From Allolobophora icterica (lineage: Eukaryota > Annelida > Clitellata > Crassiclitellata > Lumbricidae): a stretch of 64,000 bases of DNA. Positions 62,816 through 64,000 of this stretch are shown one piece after another. The position numbers were made by a program, and so were the translations under genes. The notes below the pieces were generated by a model. The model worked only from the letters and a program-made list of their open reading frames with translations. It was not told the origin of the DNA and did not search any database. How positions within the stretch are numbered: the stretch's first letter is position 1; each line of letters starts with the position of its first letter. Location of the stretch: the NCBI GenBank assembly GCA_963556255.1, contig OY744604.1, positions 28,401,599-28,465,598 of the forward strand, in the 5' to 3' direction.

Positions 62816-62878
62816 TCCGTCATTCTTGCATTACACTTACTTACTTAAAGTTTGGCGGACGTAGGCTGTGAGAATTCG
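62797..62878. repeat. 23-bp perfect inverted repeat
   Basis: Positions 62797-62819 and 62856-62878 are exact reverse complements around a 36-nt loop. The arms include GAATTCTCACAGCCTACGTC. Confidence 0.85.
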
Positions 62879-63049
62879 TAGGACTCTATTTATCTATTCT
62901 GCTATATCACAACATGGAGAGGCCATAATGTTTTTATCTTATATAGTATAGGCCCCAACACGTTTGCGACCCCGCCGTTGTAAACTTTTGCCCATTACTC
63001 TAACATTTGCAATGGATAAATTTATCAGAATAAAACGAAAATTTTGCGA

Positions 63050-63545
63050 ATCTACAACTGACCTCTTTTGGACTACTCTCTGGAAACCCATCTGATTTGA
63101 TTTGGCCTCCTCTAAACCTGACTCGGATCTTTTTTGTACTACTCTCTGGAAAACCTCCTCTGATTTGATTTGACTTTCTGGAAACCGAACTCGGACCTAT
63201 TTTGAACTACTCTCTGGGAAAACTCCATCTGATTAGCGCCCCTGAATAGGCTGGTGCCCTGCGCTTGGCTCTTGAGTGGCGCTTTAGAAGTTTGGAGATT
63301 ACGATTACGATTACTGGTGATGCGAAATGAGAATTTGGTAGCAATGAGACGGATTCTAGCACCAACAGTAGTGAATACGAAAATGATGCTGCTACCATCT
63401 CAGGTAGCTTCAATCTTTTCGCCGTCTTTAAATCTTGCAGCCAGGCCTGATCTTTTTGATCAGGCCTGGCTTGGGAGTGCCTCTGAGTAGAGCCCTTGAA
63501 GAGGCGCTATTTAAATTCCATGATTGATTGATTGACTGACCATTG
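63050..63545 (+). mobile_element. LINE 3' tails (two families)
   Basis: At 63050-63320 there are repeated TCTGATTTGATTTG and CTACTCTCTGGAAA segments and TTTGGAGATTACGATTACGA, as at 55000-55195. At about 63445-63545 GGCCTGGCTTGGGAGTGCC, GAGGCGCTATTTAAATTCC and a GATTGATTG tail match the CR1/L2-like 3' end at 52850-53040. Confidence 0.7.
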
Positions 63546-64000
63546 CTAGTTGTAGTAAACCAATCAAGAAAATCACGAAAAAGAAGAAATCTAGAAGGAA
63601 GGATAAGTACTAGCAATCCTGAAGAACTCGGTTCTGGGCGTACAAAGAAGAACATTACAAAACACTGGCAAGCAAATCAATCAAAGAGTTCGTTTCATTT
63701 CATAGTTCCTACATATGTGAGCAAGGTTTTTCTCAGATGATCAACATAAAGAAAAAAAACACGAAACAAACTGTTCGGAGGTGCCCTCTCGCTCATCCTA
63801 TTTAAGTATTGCACTAACAAAAACTGTGGATCGTCAGTTTAAAATGATCCAGAGAAAAATCCAAGAACAAAATCCCATGAACTGCTATTAAGTTAAAGTA
63901 GAAACTACAAAGGATTCAATATGAAAATTTTCATTAATTAAAAATGCTAATAATTTAAAATTTGAAATAAATAACTACATTAACTTTTACATTTTTAACA
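63546..64000. other. Window end; no gene supported
   Basis: A 65-codon frame at 63543-63740 is lysine and serine rich and matches nothing that I recognise. The rest is AT-rich. Confidence 0.35.

Overview
This is a stretch of a repeat-rich metazoan nuclear genome. Coding sequence lies in short exons with GT-AG introns. The background is AT-rich, with very long trinucleotide and dinucleotide microsatellites and decayed LINE, hAT and LTR elements. The palindromic octamer TAGGCCTA occurs at least 20 times. A full-length ABCA3-like transporter and EGF-ligand-like genes, together with these repeats, suggest a marine invertebrate, perhaps a deuterostome such as an echinoderm. The species cannot be fixed from the sequence alone.

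Region 1 (1-2700) holds the decayed C-terminal end of a hAT transposase and a 38-bp perfect inverted repeat. Region 2 (about 2675-13741) is the most unusual part: a roughly 10.6-kb imperfect palindrome whose arms (about 2950-8383 and 8609-13540) each carry a small gene for a secreted EGF-like peptide. The two genes are head to head, about 1.9 kb apart. Each can be read through five exons in compatible phase: signal peptide, short variable linker, two exons that split a six-cysteine EGF domain, and a very short terminal exon. The predicted products are about 105 and 120 residues with no membrane segment. A third copy of the promoter and signal-peptide exon lies at 61665-62123, but no EGF exons follow it in the window.

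Region 3 (13742-18322) is intergenic. It holds a MITE, a 1.3-kb block that is repeated directly at 54360-56345, and a 450-bp purine-rich and AAT microsatellite. Region 4 (18323-51298) is one large plus-strand gene for a full ABCA-type lipid transporter. I read 19 well-supported coding exons plus a possible 26-nt first exon, giving 1,684 codons with all phases matching and both nucleotide-binding domains complete. One intron begins GA instead of GT. Intron 4 contains a hAT element with a perfect 8-bp target duplication, into which a young Ty3/gypsy element inserted. That element has 726-bp LTRs, a TACTT target duplication and a 1,011-codon ORF from which the gag core, integrase core and reverse-transcriptase core are missing in frame. 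LINE remnants lie in several other introns.

Region 5 (51299-64000) is mostly repeats: a CR1/L2-like LINE, microsatellites, the second copy of the duplicated block with an L2-like insertion, an RTE-like reverse transcriptase on the minus strand, a long AT array, the third EGF signal exon and hAT-like fragments.

The two gene systems are not obviously functionally linked. The ABCA protein would move lipids across membranes, and the EGF-like peptides would be secreted ligands. Both are shaped by local duplication: related blocks lie on both sides of the ABCA gene.
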